Shown piece after piece: positions 45,841 through 55,328 of a stretch of 64,000 nucleotides of DNA. The stretch's first letter is position 1; every line of letters starts with the position of its first letter. The position numbers and the translations under genes are program-made. Source of the stretch: Phyllobacterium sp. 628 (GTDB lineage: Bacteria > Pseudomonadota > Alphaproteobacteria > Rhizobiales > Rhizobiaceae); NCBI RefSeq assembly GCF_014189505.1, contig NZ_CP050302.1, positions 1 through 64,000 on the forward strand. Direction: 5' to 3'. Below the pieces are notes generated by a model. That model had not been told where the DNA came from and did not search any database. It saw nothing but the letters and a program-made list of their open reading frames with translations.

Positions 45841-45874
45841 CAAACATTTTTAATTGTTGAGATACAAATGTTTG
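45841..45874 (-). terminator. Inverted repeat after the PfkB kinase gene
   Basis: CAAACATT (45841-45848) is the exact reverse complement of AATGTTTG (45867-45874), with an 18-base loop, directly next to the kinase stop codon. AT-rich and without a T tail, so it is a weak terminator at best; it may be a second operator arm. Confidence 0.35.
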
Positions 45875-46789
45875 TTATTGGGAGAGGAAGTTTTCGACTT
45901 CCATACGTGTCGGCGCACCTGCCCGGCCACCAAACCGGGTACACTTGATGGCCGCAGCAGCACTGGCAAAACGCATGATTTCCGGCATAGCCCAGCCTTC
46001 GGCAAGTCCCAGCGCGAAGCCCGCATGAAACACGTCACCAGCCGCAAGTGTATCGACAACATTGACTTGAAAAGCAGGCATATGCTGCAGGCTGCCGGTC
46101 TCACCATCAGACCAGAAACTACCCTTTGCGCCGCCCGTCACAGCGACAAAGCCACGATAACGTGCGGCAAGAGCAATGACGGCTCGCTCAATATCCGCTT
46201 CGCCGGTTATAATTTCTGCGGCAGGTTCAGACGCCACAATGTGCGATGCCAGCGGCAAAAGCCGTTCGAGCGTTTCAAGCGGCGCAACATCGGCATCCAG
46301 CACACCGTAAATGCCTGCAGCACGCGCTGCCTTAAGCCCACTGGCTGCAGCAAGAGGCCAGCGCACATCGGTCATGACGACATCGAAAGTCCCCGCTTCA
46401 ATGGGCGGCATTTCCTCGGGTGTGGTCAGCAGTGTCTTGTCATAAAACGGGACAATCATCCGCTCACCAGATTTATCCACAAATATGGACGAGAATGCCG
46501 AGCGGGCTCCCTCGATGCGGCGCACAAACGAACAATCGACACCTTCAGCCGTCAATTGGGCGACAATGCTCTTGCCGACGTCATCGCGGCCCGCCGAGGC
46601 CCACAACCAAGCGCTGCCGCCAAGCCGGGCAATGCTCGCCGCCTGGCTTGACGCCATACCTGCTGCAATCTCCACTGCCTCCTGCGGAATGAATTTGCCG
46701 GGACCGGGCGGCAGAGTATCGAGTCGAAAGATTGTATCCATGGTCAGCGCACCAACACAGAGAATCCTTGGCTTTGCATGTGCCGGCAT
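45875..46789 (-). CDS. PfkB family carbohydrate kinase
   Basis: 304-residue ribokinase-family kinase, which phosphorylates a sugar or keto-deoxy acid with ATP. N-terminal ILCVGALTMDTIFRLDTLPP and AAGMASSQAASIARLGGSAW; C-terminal signature VDTLAAGDVFHAGFALGLAE with the catalytic base Asp252. The family consensus is DTxGAGD; here it is DTLAAGD. ATG at 46789 is preferred; ATG at 46804 is possible. It is just upstream of the DapA-type operon on the same strand, so a 2-keto-3-deoxygluconate-type kinase is plausible. It is divergent from tex; 190 bases separate them, in which I see no clear promoter. Confidence 0.8.
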   Translation of the reverse strand: MPAHAKPRILCVGALTMDTIFRLDTLPPGPGKFIPQEAVEIAAGMASSQAASIARLGGSAWLWASAGRDDVGKSIVAQLTAEGVDCSFVRRIEGARSAFSSIFVDKSGERMIVPFYDKTLLTTPEEMPPIEAGTFDVVMTDVRWPLAAASGLKAARAAGIYGVLDADVAPLETLERLLPLASHIVASEPAAEIITGEADIERAVIALAARYRGFVAVTGGAKGSFWSDGETGSLQHMPAFQVNVVDTLAAGDVFHAGFALGLAEGWAMPEIMRFASAAAAIKCTRFGGRAGAPTRMEVENFLSQ

Positions 46790-46979
46790 AATCACAACAT
46801 CCATTTTGGCTGAATCATTCGAAGCAGCAACGATAAGGAAATGTTTCGCCCACCCCGTCAAGAAGGCATTGCTTGCGCCGTCTTTTCCGTGGAAGGCGTG
46901 GTGAGGACCGGACCAGACGATTGCCGATCGCACCATGCGGCCCTATGGTCACCGCCCGATCATGATGGATGAGACCCGT

Positions 46980-49280
46980 ATGACTGCCACGACTGCCCGC
47001 ATTGCCCGTATCATTGCCACCGAGATCAACGCCCGGCCCGATCAGGCCAATGCGGCCATTGAGCTGTTGGATGGCGGCGCGACTGTTCCCTTCATCGCAC
47101 GCTATCGCAAGGAAGTTACGGGCGGGCTTGATGATACGCAGCTGCGACTTCTGGACGAGCGGCTTGTCTATCTGCGCGAGCTTGATGCCCGCCGCGATAC
47201 GATCATCGATTCCATCCGCAGTCAGGGCAAACTGACCGAAGAGCTCGAAACCAAGATTCTATCGTCCGTCACCAAAGCCGAACTCGAAGACATCTATCTG
47301 CCCTATAAGCCCAAGCGCCGGACCCGCGCGGAAATCGCGCGTGAACGAGGCCTTGGCCCGCTGGCGGAAACCATTCTTGCTGATCGCCGCGTTGTGCCAT
47401 CGGACCTTGCCCAGACCTTTCTGACCGACGACGTGCCCGATGTGAAAACGGCGCTGGACGGGGCACGCGATATTCTGGTCGAAACGTTTTCCGAGAATGC
47501 CGATCTTGTCGGACGCCTGCGCAATCACATGAAGGACAAGGCTGTGCTGCGCGCCAAGGTTGCCGATGGCAAACAGGAGGCTGGTGCAAAGTTCTCGGAC
47601 TATTTCAGCCATTTCGAACGCTGGGCAACGATTCCCAGTCACCGTGCCCTCGCCATGCTGCGCGGCCGCAATGAAGATATCCTGTCCCTGGACATCGAAG
47701 TGGATGCGGACGACACATCGCCGATCAAACCAGTCGAACGGATGATCGCCAGTGCTTATTCCATTTCGCCCAATGGTGGCGCTGCTGACAACTGGCTGAT
47801 GGACGTTGTGCGTTGGGCATGGCGGGCGCGCCTGTCCCTCAACCTTTCCATCGACCTGATGACGCAAATGCGTGAAAAAGCTGAAGAAGAAGCCATTCAC
47901 GTCTTCGCCCGCAATCTGAAGGATTTGCTGCTGGCTGCGCCTGCCGGATCACGTGCAACCATGGGTCTTGATCCCGGCATCCGCACGGGTGTGAAAGTCG
48001 CGATCGTCGATGGCACGGGCAAAGTGCTCGACACGACCACGGTCTACCCATTCCCGCCACGCAATGATGTGCGTGGAACACAAGCCGAGCTTGCGCGCCT
48101 GATCGTCAAACACAAGATCGAACTCATTGCCATTGGCAACGGCACGGGCAGCCGCGAAACGGAGCGTCTTGTTGCGGATGTGCTGGGCGATATGCCAGCG
48201 CCCAAGCCGCTGAAGGTGATCGTCAGCGAGGCTGGTGCGTCAGTTTATTCGGCCTCGGCAACTGCGGCGGCTGAATTCCCTGACCTTGACGTATCACTCA
48301 GAGGCGCTGTTTCCATCGCCCGCCGCTTGCAAGATCCGCTGGCCGAACTGGTCAAGATCGAACCAAAGTCCATTGGTGTCGGCCAGTACCAGCATGATGT
48401 GGATCAATACCGCTTGGCACGCTCGCTTGATGGCGTGGTGGAAGACGCGGTGAATGCTGTGGGCGTTGATCTCAACACAGCATCCGCCCCGCTGCTCGCC
48501 CGCATTTCCGGACTGGGGACATCGCTGGCGGAAGCGGTGATTGCCTACCGCAATGAGGTGGGACCATTCAAGACAAGGCGCGACCTGCTGAAAGTAGCCC
48601 GGCTCGGACCGCGTGCCTTCGAACAATGCGCCGGGTTTCTGCGTATCCCCGATGGCAGCGAGCCGCTCGATGCGTCAGCGGTGCACCCGGAAGCTTATGG
48701 CGTTGCCAAGAAAATTGTCAGCGCCTGTGGCCGTGATGTCCGCTCGCTCATGAGCGATGGCTCGGCTTTAAAGGCACTCGATCCGCGTGTGTTTGTGGAC
48801 GAGCGCTTCGGTCTGCCAACCGTGCGCGATATCATCGCCGAACTGGAAAAACCGGGCCGCGATCCTCGCCCGCAATTCAAGACTGCTTCCTTCGCGGACG
48901 GCATCGACAATATCAAAGACCTGAAACCGGGGATGATGCTTGAGGGCACCGTTACGAACGTTGCGGCCTTTGGCGCGTTTGTCGATATCGGCGTTCATCA
49001 GGATGGCCTTGTGCACCTGTCACAACTGGCCGACCGTTTCGTCAAGGACGCGCACGAGGTGGTAAAGGCCGGCGACGTGGTCAAGGTCCGGGTCGTCGAG
49101 ATCGATGTGAAGCGCAACCGCATCAGCCTGACCATGCGCAAGGACGGCGCAGCTCCGGCACCGCGCGAGCCAAGACCTGACAACAATGCTTACAAACCCA
49201 AACCGGCACCCGCGAACAAGCCGGCAGCCTCGCAAGGTGCATTCGGCGCTGCGCTTGCGGACGCTTTGCGCAAGAAATAA
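46980..49280 (+). CDS. tex: Tex family RNA-binding transcription accessory protein
   Basis: 766-residue Tex protein, a conserved cytoplasmic nucleic-acid-binding factor. N-terminal helical domain with [17 protein letters not shown] and [20 protein letters not shown], a YqgF-like RNase H fold ([20 protein letters not shown]), helix-hairpin-helix motifs ([20 protein letters not shown]) and an S1 RNA-binding domain ([20 protein letters not shown], about residues 652-727). The start is probably ATG at 46980, though ATG at 46965 is possible. Convergent with the MFS gene, six bases apart. Ordinary housekeeping gene of expected length. Confidence 0.93.
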   Translation: MTATTARIARIIATEINARPDQANAAIELLDGGATVPFIARYRKEVTGGLDDTQLRLLDERLVYLRELDARRDTIIDSIRSQGKLTEELETKILSSVTKAELEDIYLPYKPKRRTRAEIARERGLGPLAETILADRRVVPSDLAQTFLTDDVPDVKTALDGARDILVETFSENADLVGRLRNHMKDKAVLRAKVADGKQEAGAKFSDYFSHFERWATIPSHRALAMLRGRNEDILSLDIEVDADDTSPIKPVERMIASAYSISPNGGAADNWLMDVVRWAWRARLSLNLSIDLMTQMREKAEEEAIHVFARNLKDLLLAAPAGSRATMGLDPGIRTGVKVAIVDGTGKVLDTTTVYPFPPRNDVRGTQAELARLIVKHKIELIAIGNGTGSRETERLVADVLGDMPAPKPLKVIVSEAGASVYSASATAAAEFPDLDVSLRGAVSIARRLQDPLAELVKIEPKSIGVGQYQHDVDQYRLARSLDGVVEDAVNAVGVDLNTASAPLLARISGLGTSLAEAVIAYRNEVGPFKTRRDLLKVARLGPRAFEQCAGFLRIPDGSEPLDASAVHPEAYGVAKKIVSACGRDVRSLMSDGSALKALDPRVFVDERFGLPTVRDIIAELEKPGRDPRPQFKTASFADGIDNIKDLKPGMMLEGTVTNVAAFGAFVDIGVHQDGLVHLSQLADRFVKDAHEVVKAGDVVKVRVVEIDVKRNRISLTMRKDGAAPAPREPRPDNNAYKPKPAPANKPAASQGAFGAALADALRKK

Positions 49281-49285
49281 GCGGC

Positions 49286-50914
49286 TTAGTGCATGTCCAT
49301 CGGGGTTTTGTGAGCGGCGATATCGTGCGGCAGGATTGTCTGCCGCTCGATCATCCGATGAACACGGATTTCACCTGATCCGCGATGCAGCTCGCGAATG
49401 CGGTCTCCAATCGCCGCATCTGCCTGGGTGCGCCGCTGATTGTGGCGGACATACTCAACCCAAGTTGGTGTGTGATAGCTCTCGGTCCATATTTCTGGGT
49501 TTTCCAGATCACGCATCAGCGCCCATTGCCCTGCCCCGTCGCGGATGCGCACCCGCCGCCGGTCCGCCATAAGAGCGAGAAATTCGGGAATGTCTTCTTC
49601 CGCAATCACATAGTCGATCATGATGACGATCGGGCCACTGCGCGGCTTCAAGTCCAGCGCCAGTAGGGGTTCACTGAACCGGTTGAGCGGATCGAGATTG
49701 AGCGATTTGAACTCCGGCAAAGCATAGCGCAGACCAAGCGCAGCACCCAGCAGCATCAGAGCGCCGGAAGCGAGCAAAGCTTTGTCTGCACCATACTCCT
49801 CGGCAGCCAGACCCCATATCCAGCTGCCACCGGCAATTCCGGCAAAAGTCGTGGTCTGGTAAAGCGACAGAGCACGGCCAACAACCCAGCGAGGCGTCGA
49901 AAGCTGTACGGTTACATTAAACAGGGATAGTGCCAAAACCCAGCAGGCCCCCGCCAAAAGCAGCGCAATATTGGTTGGCCAGACAGAGGGACTTATCGCT
50001 GTCACGCCTGCACTCAGCGCAAATCCGGCAAAGGCATAACGAACAATGGCTTCACTCGACAGAAATTCGCGCAGCCGGGCACTCAGCAAGGCTCCGCCAA
50101 TGGCACCAATACCAAATGCACCAAGCATGATGCCATAGGTCAAGGGACCGCCATGCACCAGATCGCGTGCGACCAGCGGCAGCAGCGCGAGAATGGCGCT
50201 GGCGGAAAGACCAAAGACAAAGCCACGGATCACAACCTTGCCGATATTGGGCGACATCGCGACATAGCGTAATCCTGCGGAGATCGCTCGCCCAAGCGAC
50301 TCGCGCGGCAAGGGACTTGGATCAATTTTCGGCTGCCAGCGCATGAGTGCGAAAATGACAGCGAAATAACTCAGTGCGTTGACCGCGAACGTCGCGGCGG
50401 CACCGGCCACGGCAACAATGATACCGCCGATCGCCGGGCCAACGCTGCGGGTGATGTTGAAACCCATACTGTTCAAAGCCACGGCATTGGCGAGGTCTTC
50501 ACGCGGAACCATATCGCCAACGGATGCTTGCCAGGAAGGATTGTTCAATGCGGTCCCACATCCCAGAAGGAAGGTGAATCCCAGCAGGAGCCAGGGGGTA
50601 ATAAGCCCGAAATATGCAAACGCCGTCAGGAGTGCCGAAACCAGCAGCATGAACCACTGGGCAACCAGCATGACTTTTCGCCGGTCAAAATTATCGGCCA
50701 GCGCACCGGAAATGAGAGAGAAAAGCATAATGGGCAGCGCGGTCGAGGCTTGTACCAAAGCCACCATATTCACCGAATCGGAGATTGAGGTCATCATCCA
50801 CGCAGCGCCGACAGCCTGAATCAGTGAGCCAAAGTTCGAGACGAGGCTGGCGATCCATATGGTTCGGAAAATGTCATTCCTGAACGGAGCCAGAGGTGAT
50901 GTTCGGTCCGTCAC
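49286..50914 (-). CDS. MFS exporter (MFS_3/EntS-like) with C-terminal soluble domain
   Basis: About 542 residues. Residues 10-405 are a twelve-helix major facilitator of the EntS-like class (SNFGSLIQAVGAAWMMTSIS, GALADNFDRRKVMLVAQWFM, GDMVPREDLANAVALNSMGF). Residues 425-540 form a soluble tail (IVIMIDYVIAEEDIPEFLAL, RDGAGQWALMRDLENPEIWT) that resembles the antibiotic-biosynthesis-monooxygenase-like domain often found on these transporters. GTG at 50914 is the likely start; TTG at 50947 would add 11 residues. Efflux of a small molecule is expected, substrate unknown. Divergent from the type IV secretion operon. Confidence 0.8.
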   Translation of the reverse strand: MTDRTSPLAPFRNDIFRTIWIASLVSNFGSLIQAVGAAWMMTSISDSVNMVALVQASTALPIMLFSLISGALADNFDRRKVMLVAQWFMLLVSALLTAFAYFGLITPWLLLGFTFLLGCGTALNNPSWQASVGDMVPREDLANAVALNSMGFNITRSVGPAIGGIIVAVAGAAATFAVNALSYFAVIFALMRWQPKIDPSPLPRESLGRAISAGLRYVAMSPNIGKVVIRGFVFGLSASAILALLPLVARDLVHGGPLTYGIMLGAFGIGAIGGALLSARLREFLSSEAIVRYAFAGFALSAGVTAISPSVWPTNIALLLAGACWVLALSLFNVTVQLSTPRWVVGRALSLYQTTTFAGIAGGSWIWGLAAEEYGADKALLASGALMLLGAALGLRYALPEFKSLNLDPLNRFSEPLLALDLKPRSGPIVIMIDYVIAEEDIPEFLALMADRRRVRIRDGAGQWALMRDLENPEIWTESYHTPTWVEYVRHNQRRTQADAAIGDRIRELHRGSGEIRVHRMIERQTILPHDIAAHKTPMDMH

Positions 50915-51301
50915 CGCGTCAACTTTCTTCTCGCTTGAGAATCGCAAATCAGTGGTTCAACATTTATATGCCTGACAAATTGAATTGCCAGCAAACAAAC
51001 AGCTCCCGCCCAAATAGTTGGGATTTCCCGTGGCAGAACATCCTTCTGATCCTGCGACACATTTTCCTGCAAGGCGCCAAACGCAAGGCTCCGTTCAATT
51101 TCAGCTTACATCCTGTGCGTGTAGGCCGCGAGTATAGACTAAAGTCGAATTGTGTTCCGCCTCCGCATGATATTTACAACTTAACTTATATCGATTGCGC
51201 TTTGCTCCAGCAGGCATTGCGCCGGATTATTCTTCTACAATTTTCTTGCATGCCATTTGTATTCCCAACTTATTTTGTGAGTGTCGTCGACAGTGACAAA
51301 C
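50915..51301. promoter_or_regulatory. Upstream region of the virB operon
   Basis: About 390 bases between the divergent MFS gene and virB8. It is richer in A and T than the genes on each side. No coding frame has a ribosome site. It must contain the promoter of the ten-gene virB operon but I cannot place its boxes, and I see no vir-box-like repeat. Confidence 0.4.
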
Positions 51302-52024
51302 ATGCCAGACTCCAGGGAAAAACCCACTGAAAACGGTTCGCAGGCCGAACCGGACCGGCGTTATTTCAGTGAAGCGGTTCGCTGGGAAAACGATGTCATC
51401 CGCCTGGTCAAACGTTCCCGGACAATTGCCTGGATCATTGCCGCCATCAGTGCGGCCCTTGCGGGTATGGCAATGGCGTGCCTTGTCCTGCTTCTCCCGC
51501 TCAAGAGCTTTGAGCCCTATGTGATCGAAGTCGACAAGACGACGGGTTTTATGGAGATAAAACAACCGCTTGCGGATGGTGACCTTACGCAAAACGAAGC
51601 GATAATCCGCATGTATGTCGTGCGCTATCTCAAGGCGCGCGAGAGCTATGATCCGACTTCGGTGAAAGAAAATTACGATCTGGCCCAGCTTCTATCGACT
51701 GGCGAGGCCGCACGCGATCTGCTTAATCTCTACGGGCCATCCAACCCCGAAAATCCGGTAAACCGTTTCGGCAGCGATACGCGGGTTATCGTCAAGATAA
51801 AGTCGCTTCAGGTTCCCAACAGCCGCACCGCGATCATTCGTTTTTCGACACAGCGCATCGGCCAAGACACGGGACCGGAAGAGCATTGGGTTTCACTTCT
51901 GCATTTCCACTATTCCAAAGCACCCATGCCGAACGAATGGCGGTTTGAGAACCCGCTCGGTTTTCAGGTTGTCGACTACCGGCGCGATCAGGAAAGCGCT
52001 GGCACAGGCGGTAGCCAGCCATGA
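51302..52024 (+). CDS. virB8: Type IV secretion protein VirB8
   Basis: Bitopic inner-membrane protein of the T4SS, 240 residues from ATG at 51302. A 35-residue cytoplasmic part with YFSEAVRWENDVIRLVKRSR is followed by one membrane helix (IAWIIAAISAALAGMAMACL) and a periplasmic NTF2-like domain with LPLKSFEPYVIEVDKTTG and the ending WRFENPLGFQVVDYRRDQES. All are typical of VirB8. GTG at 51281 is a possible earlier start; neither has a strong ribosome site. It is the first gene of the operon and overlaps virB9 by four bases. Confidence 0.9.
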   Translation: MPDSREKPTENGSQAEPDRRYFSEAVRWENDVIRLVKRSRTIAWIIAAISAALAGMAMACLVLLLPLKSFEPYVIEVDKTTGFMEIKQPLADGDLTQNEAIIRMYVVRYLKARESYDPTSVKENYDLAQLLSTGEAARDLLNLYGPSNPENPVNRFGSDTRVIVKIKSLQVPNSRTAIIRFSTQRIGQDTGPEEHWVSLLHFHYSKAPMPNEWRFENPLGFQVVDYRRDQESAGTGGSQP

Positions 52025-52854
52025 TAAAAACCGGTTCCGTCTTCGTTTCTGTATTTATCACGGCAATGCTGGCGCTCGGCGGCATCAATGCAGCGCATGC
52101 GGAAGTCGCCCCGAAGCGCGGAACCGCCGATGCACGGGTGCGGACGGTTATTTACAATTCCAGCAATGTGGTCGGCGTTGATGCCACCTATGGCGTTTCA
52201 ACGATGATCGTTCTCGGCGACGCAGAAAAGATTGAAACGGTAGCGGTCGGCGACAGCATATCCTGGAAGATTGAACCGAACAAAAAAGGCAACATCATTT
52301 TTCTCAAACCGGTGGAACCCAAGACGTCCACCAACATGAACATTGTCAGCGACAAGCACGTTTATACTTTTATCTTGCGAGCCCATCCGGAATCGGTGGG
52401 GGACCAGACTTACATGATCAAATTCCGCTATCCCGATGAAGAAGCCGATGCGCGGCTTCTGGCGGAAGCAGAACGGCTGGTCTCAAAGCCCAATCGCGCC
52501 GCATTCAAATATGAAAACACCAACACCGATTATCATTTTCGCGGCGACAAAGAACTCAAGCCGATCAATGCCTTCGATGACGGCGTGAAGACCTGGTTCC
52601 GTTTTGATGGCGACCTTCCGGCAATTTTCATTGTCGAAGATGACAAGCGGGAAATTCTTGCGAACTACCGGCGCGAGGGCAACTACATCATCGTGGACAA
52701 GATTGCCAAGCAATGGATGTTGCGGCGCGGTGATTATGCCACGTGCCTCTTCAATCTGAACCGCAGATCAGCCCCGGAACCGGATCAACCACCGGTGATC
52801 GCTGACAGACCCGCCAAAGTTGCCGGTAAATCCATCGTTGAGAAGGGAAATTGA
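52021..52854 (+). CDS. virB9: Type IV secretion protein VirB9
   Basis: 277-residue periplasmic/outer-membrane core subunit. Signal peptide to about residue 28 (GINAAHAE). N-terminal domain with DARVRTVIYNSSNVVGVDAT and YGVSTMIVLGDAEKIETVAV; C-terminal domain ending ANYRREGNYIIVDKIAKQWM, then LRRGDYATCLFNLNRRS. Cys242 in the last segment lies where the VirB7-linked cysteine of Agrobacterium VirB9 is found. Coupled to virB8 (ATGA) and two bases from virB10. Confidence 0.92.
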   Translation: MIKTGSVFVSVFITAMLALGGINAAHAEVAPKRGTADARVRTVIYNSSNVVGVDATYGVSTMIVLGDAEKIETVAVGDSISWKIEPNKKGNIIFLKPVEPKTSTNMNIVSDKHVYTFILRAHPESVGDQTYMIKFRYPDEEADARLLAEAERLVSKPNRAAFKYENTNTDYHFRGDKELKPINAFDDGVKTWFRFDGDLPAIFIVEDDKREILANYRREGNYIIVDKIAKQWMLRRGDYATCLFNLNRRSAPEPDQPPVIADRPAKVAGKSIVEKGN

Positions 52855-52856
52855 CA

Positions 52857-54161
52857 ATGCCCGATCACGATTATCACCGCCGGATGGACGCAGACGAAGA
52901 TGCCAATTCCCGCCTTCTTGAACCAAAGCGCGGGTTGAAATCAGGGATTGTTATATTCTTCCTCATCCTGGGCAGCGTCGGATTGCTGGCTATGCCGCTT
53001 CTGCTTAATCGCGCCCGAACAGTTTCGGACACGGAAAATGTTCCTGACGGGCAATTCCTGCCATCTCATTCCGATCAGCTCAACCTGACACCGCCGCCAT
53101 CCCGCAAAGAGGTTGCAGTCGCACCGCAACCCGTATCCAAAGCTGACACACGAGCATCGGATACCGATGATGCCGAGGCACAACGCCGGCGGGCTGAGGA
53201 AGAAGCAAAGCGGCGGGCAGAAGCGGAAGAAGCCGCCAACTATGCCAAACGGCAGGATCGATATCGCTCTCCGATGATCGTTTCAGAATTAAGTCCAGCA
53301 GATTCTGCGGCGGCCCAAGCGGAGAAAAAGCCTGAAGATCCGGCCAAGAGCCCGGCTACCTTTCAGGCGGCCAATCCGAATGATCAGTTTCTTGCTTCAC
53401 GGTCAGGCGCAGCCGTTGATGTTGCCAAAGCCGACAAAAACAAGCGGATTGACGCGCTTGTTCCGCAGGGCACGATCTTGCGCGGCGTTTTGGAAACAGC
53501 AGTACAGACCGATCTTCCCGGAATGGTGCGCGCGGTGACGACGGAGGATGTCTGGTCGTTTGATGGACGGCGGATTTTGATACCGTCGGGATCGCGTTTG
53601 ATCGGCGAGTATAATGCAGGCGTTGCCGAAGGTCAGACGCGGGCCTTCATCGTCTGGACACGGCTGCTGCGCGCCGACGGCGTCTCGCTCAGCCTCGGTT
53701 CAATCGGCACCGATGAACTTGGACGCTCCGGGATGGGCGGGGATGTCAATAATCACTATCTCAAACGCTATGGACCAGCCGTATTGCTCAGCGCCATCTC
53801 GGCCGCCGGTCAGATACTCGCTGCATCAAATGACACGCAGAATATCAGCTCAAATCCGATAACCACGACGGTGGTTAACCCGGTCACTGGCGTGTCCACC
53901 TCAAGCACGACGTATCCAAACAACAATGTCGGGTCGAATATAGCCGCCAAAGGTGCCGCTGTTGCCGCCCAAAGTTTTACGCAGTTGATGGGAGAAGCGC
54001 TGAAAAGTTCGCTCGCCATTCCGCCAACAATAACGATCAATCAGGGTGCTGCGGTTGCGATCTTTGTTCGCCGCGATCTGGATTTTTCCGAACTTTACCC
54101 CGACCCAGTTCGGGAAAAGCTGAAGGAACTGCGACATGGGCGCTATAGCTATGAGAAATAG
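52857..54161 (+). CDS. virB10: Type IV secretion protein VirB10
   Basis: 434-residue subunit that spans from the inner to the outer membrane. Cytoplasmic lead, one membrane helix (about residues 30-50, SGIVIFFLILGSVGLLAMPL), an Ala/Glu/Arg-rich helical stretch (about 105-130) and a C-terminal TrbI-like beta-barrel domain (LVPQGTILRGVLETAVQTDL, RRILIPSGSRLIGEYNAG, SRLIxxY-type core; NQGAAVAIFVRRDLDF at the end). ATG at 52857 is eight bases after AAGGGA. A Ser/Thr/Asn-rich loop in 315-350 is the expected outer-membrane antenna region. Confidence 0.92.
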   Translation: MPDHDYHRRMDADEDANSRLLEPKRGLKSGIVIFFLILGSVGLLAMPLLLNRARTVSDTENVPDGQFLPSHSDQLNLTPPPSRKEVAVAPQPVSKADTRASDTDDAEAQRRRAEEEAKRRAEAEEAANYAKRQDRYRSPMIVSELSPADSAAAQAEKKPEDPAKSPATFQAANPNDQFLASRSGAAVDVAKADKNKRIDALVPQGTILRGVLETAVQTDLPGMVRAVTTEDVWSFDGRRILIPSGSRLIGEYNAGVAEGQTRAFIVWTRLLRADGVSLSLGSIGTDELGRSGMGGDVNNHYLKRYGPAVLLSAISAAGQILAASNDTQNISSNPITTTVVNPVTGVSTSSTTYPNNNVGSNIAAKGAAVAAQSFTQLMGEALKSSLAIPPTITINQGAAVAIFVRRDLDFSELYPDPVREKLKELRHGRYSYEK

Positions 54162-54224
54162 CCGCTCGACACCGGCACCCTGTCATCCAACGCAATGGCC
54201 GCGTGTTTCCAGCGAGGCCACGTC

Positions 54225-55328
54225 ATGAATCTGGCTTCGCGAAACAACGATCTCATTGATATGGCGTTCGCCCCGCTGCGTTCCCTCCTGACTGCACCGG
54301 ATGTTATTGAGATCTGCGTCAACGAGCCCGGGAAAATCTTCGTTGAATATGCATCAGGCGGGACGCAACCGGGTATGGCCGCTATCGCATTGCCGGAGCT
54401 TACACGTGAGCGTATCCGCTTCATGGCCGAGCGGGTGGCAGCGGCGAGCCATCAATTTGTCAATGAAGAAGAACCGCTTCTCTCCGCATCCTTGCCGGAT
54501 GGATCGCGTGTTCAGGTTGTGTTGCCGCCAGCTGCTCCCGATGGCGGCACCATATCGATCCGAAAACAGGTGGTTCGTGGATTATCGCTGACCGATTATG
54601 TGAATGCCGGTGCGCTACTTTCGACACGGATTACCGCTGGAGCGGATGAGCTCACGGACGATGAGCATGATCTGTGTCAATCTCTTGAAAACGGCGCGCT
54701 TGAGCAGTTTCTGCATGCTGCCGTGCATCAGCGTATTTCGATGATTATCTCAGGTGGCACGGGTTCGGGCAAAACCACACTTCTCAATGCTTTGCTGCAG
54801 GAAATCCCCAGCCACGAGCGTATCATCACCATCGAAGATACACCTGAATTGACGCCGCCGCACGGCAACCACGTCCGGCTTGTTGCCTCGCGCGGCAGCC
54901 AGAATATTGCACGGGTCGATACGCGGCGTCTGGTTGAAGCATCCCTGCGCTTGCGCCCCGACCGTTTGCTGCTTGGCGAGGTGCGCGGCAGCGAGGCGAT
55001 GGATTTCCTGCAAGCCATCAACACCGGCCATCCGGGATCACTGTCAACAGTACACGCCAATTCGCCGCGCGCTGCCTATGAGCGTCTGGCAATGCTTGTC
55101 ATGCAGAGTGGTGTGGGTGGCGGCGCGGGCCTTTCCAAAGCCGAGATTATCGATCACCTGCGCGCGACCTTGCCGGTCGTCATCCAGCTTGGCCGCAGGG
55201 ATGGCAAACCCGGCGCCATATCCGAAATATTCTACGATCCGTACGTGCGGCAAAGAAGCAGGAGCAGCTCGTCCCGTGAGGGCACGTTACCGGTATTTCT
55301 CAAGCATTCAGCAAAGGGCATCCAATGA
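54225..55328 (+). CDS. virB11: Type IV secretion ATPase VirB11
   Basis: 367-residue hexameric traffic ATPase on the cytoplasmic side. N-terminal domain with FAPLRSLLTAPDVIEICVNE; Walker A GGTGSGKTT (residues 177-185); Asp box IITIEDTPELTP; Walker B RPDRLLLGEVRGSEAMDFLQ; His box TGHPGSLSTVHANS. ATG at 54225, seven bases after GAGG, is chosen. It is separated from virB10 by 63 bases, the largest gap of the operon, and overlaps virB1 by four bases. Confidence 0.94.
   Translation: MNLASRNNDLIDMAFAPLRSLLTAPDVIEICVNEPGKIFVEYASGGTQPGMAAIALPELTRERIRFMAERVAAASHQFVNEEEPLLSASLPDGSRVQVVLPPAAPDGGTISIRKQVVRGLSLTDYVNAGALLSTRITAGADELTDDEHDLCQSLENGALEQFLHAAVHQRISMIISGGTGSGKTTLLNALLQEIPSHERIITIEDTPELTPPHGNHVRLVASRGSQNIARVDTRRLVEASLRLRPDRLLLGEVRGSEAMDFLQAINTGHPGSLSTVHANSPRAAYERLAMLVMQSGVGGGAGLSKAEIIDHLRATLPVVIQLGRRDGKPGAISEIFYDPYVRQRSRSSSSREGTLPVFLKHSAKGIQ

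Noticed and set aside
50896-51330. 144-residue frame in the space before virB8, considered as a VirB7 or VirB5 gene
   Set aside because: No lipobox or signal peptide, no ribosome site, and it overlaps both the MFS start and the virB8 start. VirB5 was looked for throughout 50,900-60,560 and not found.
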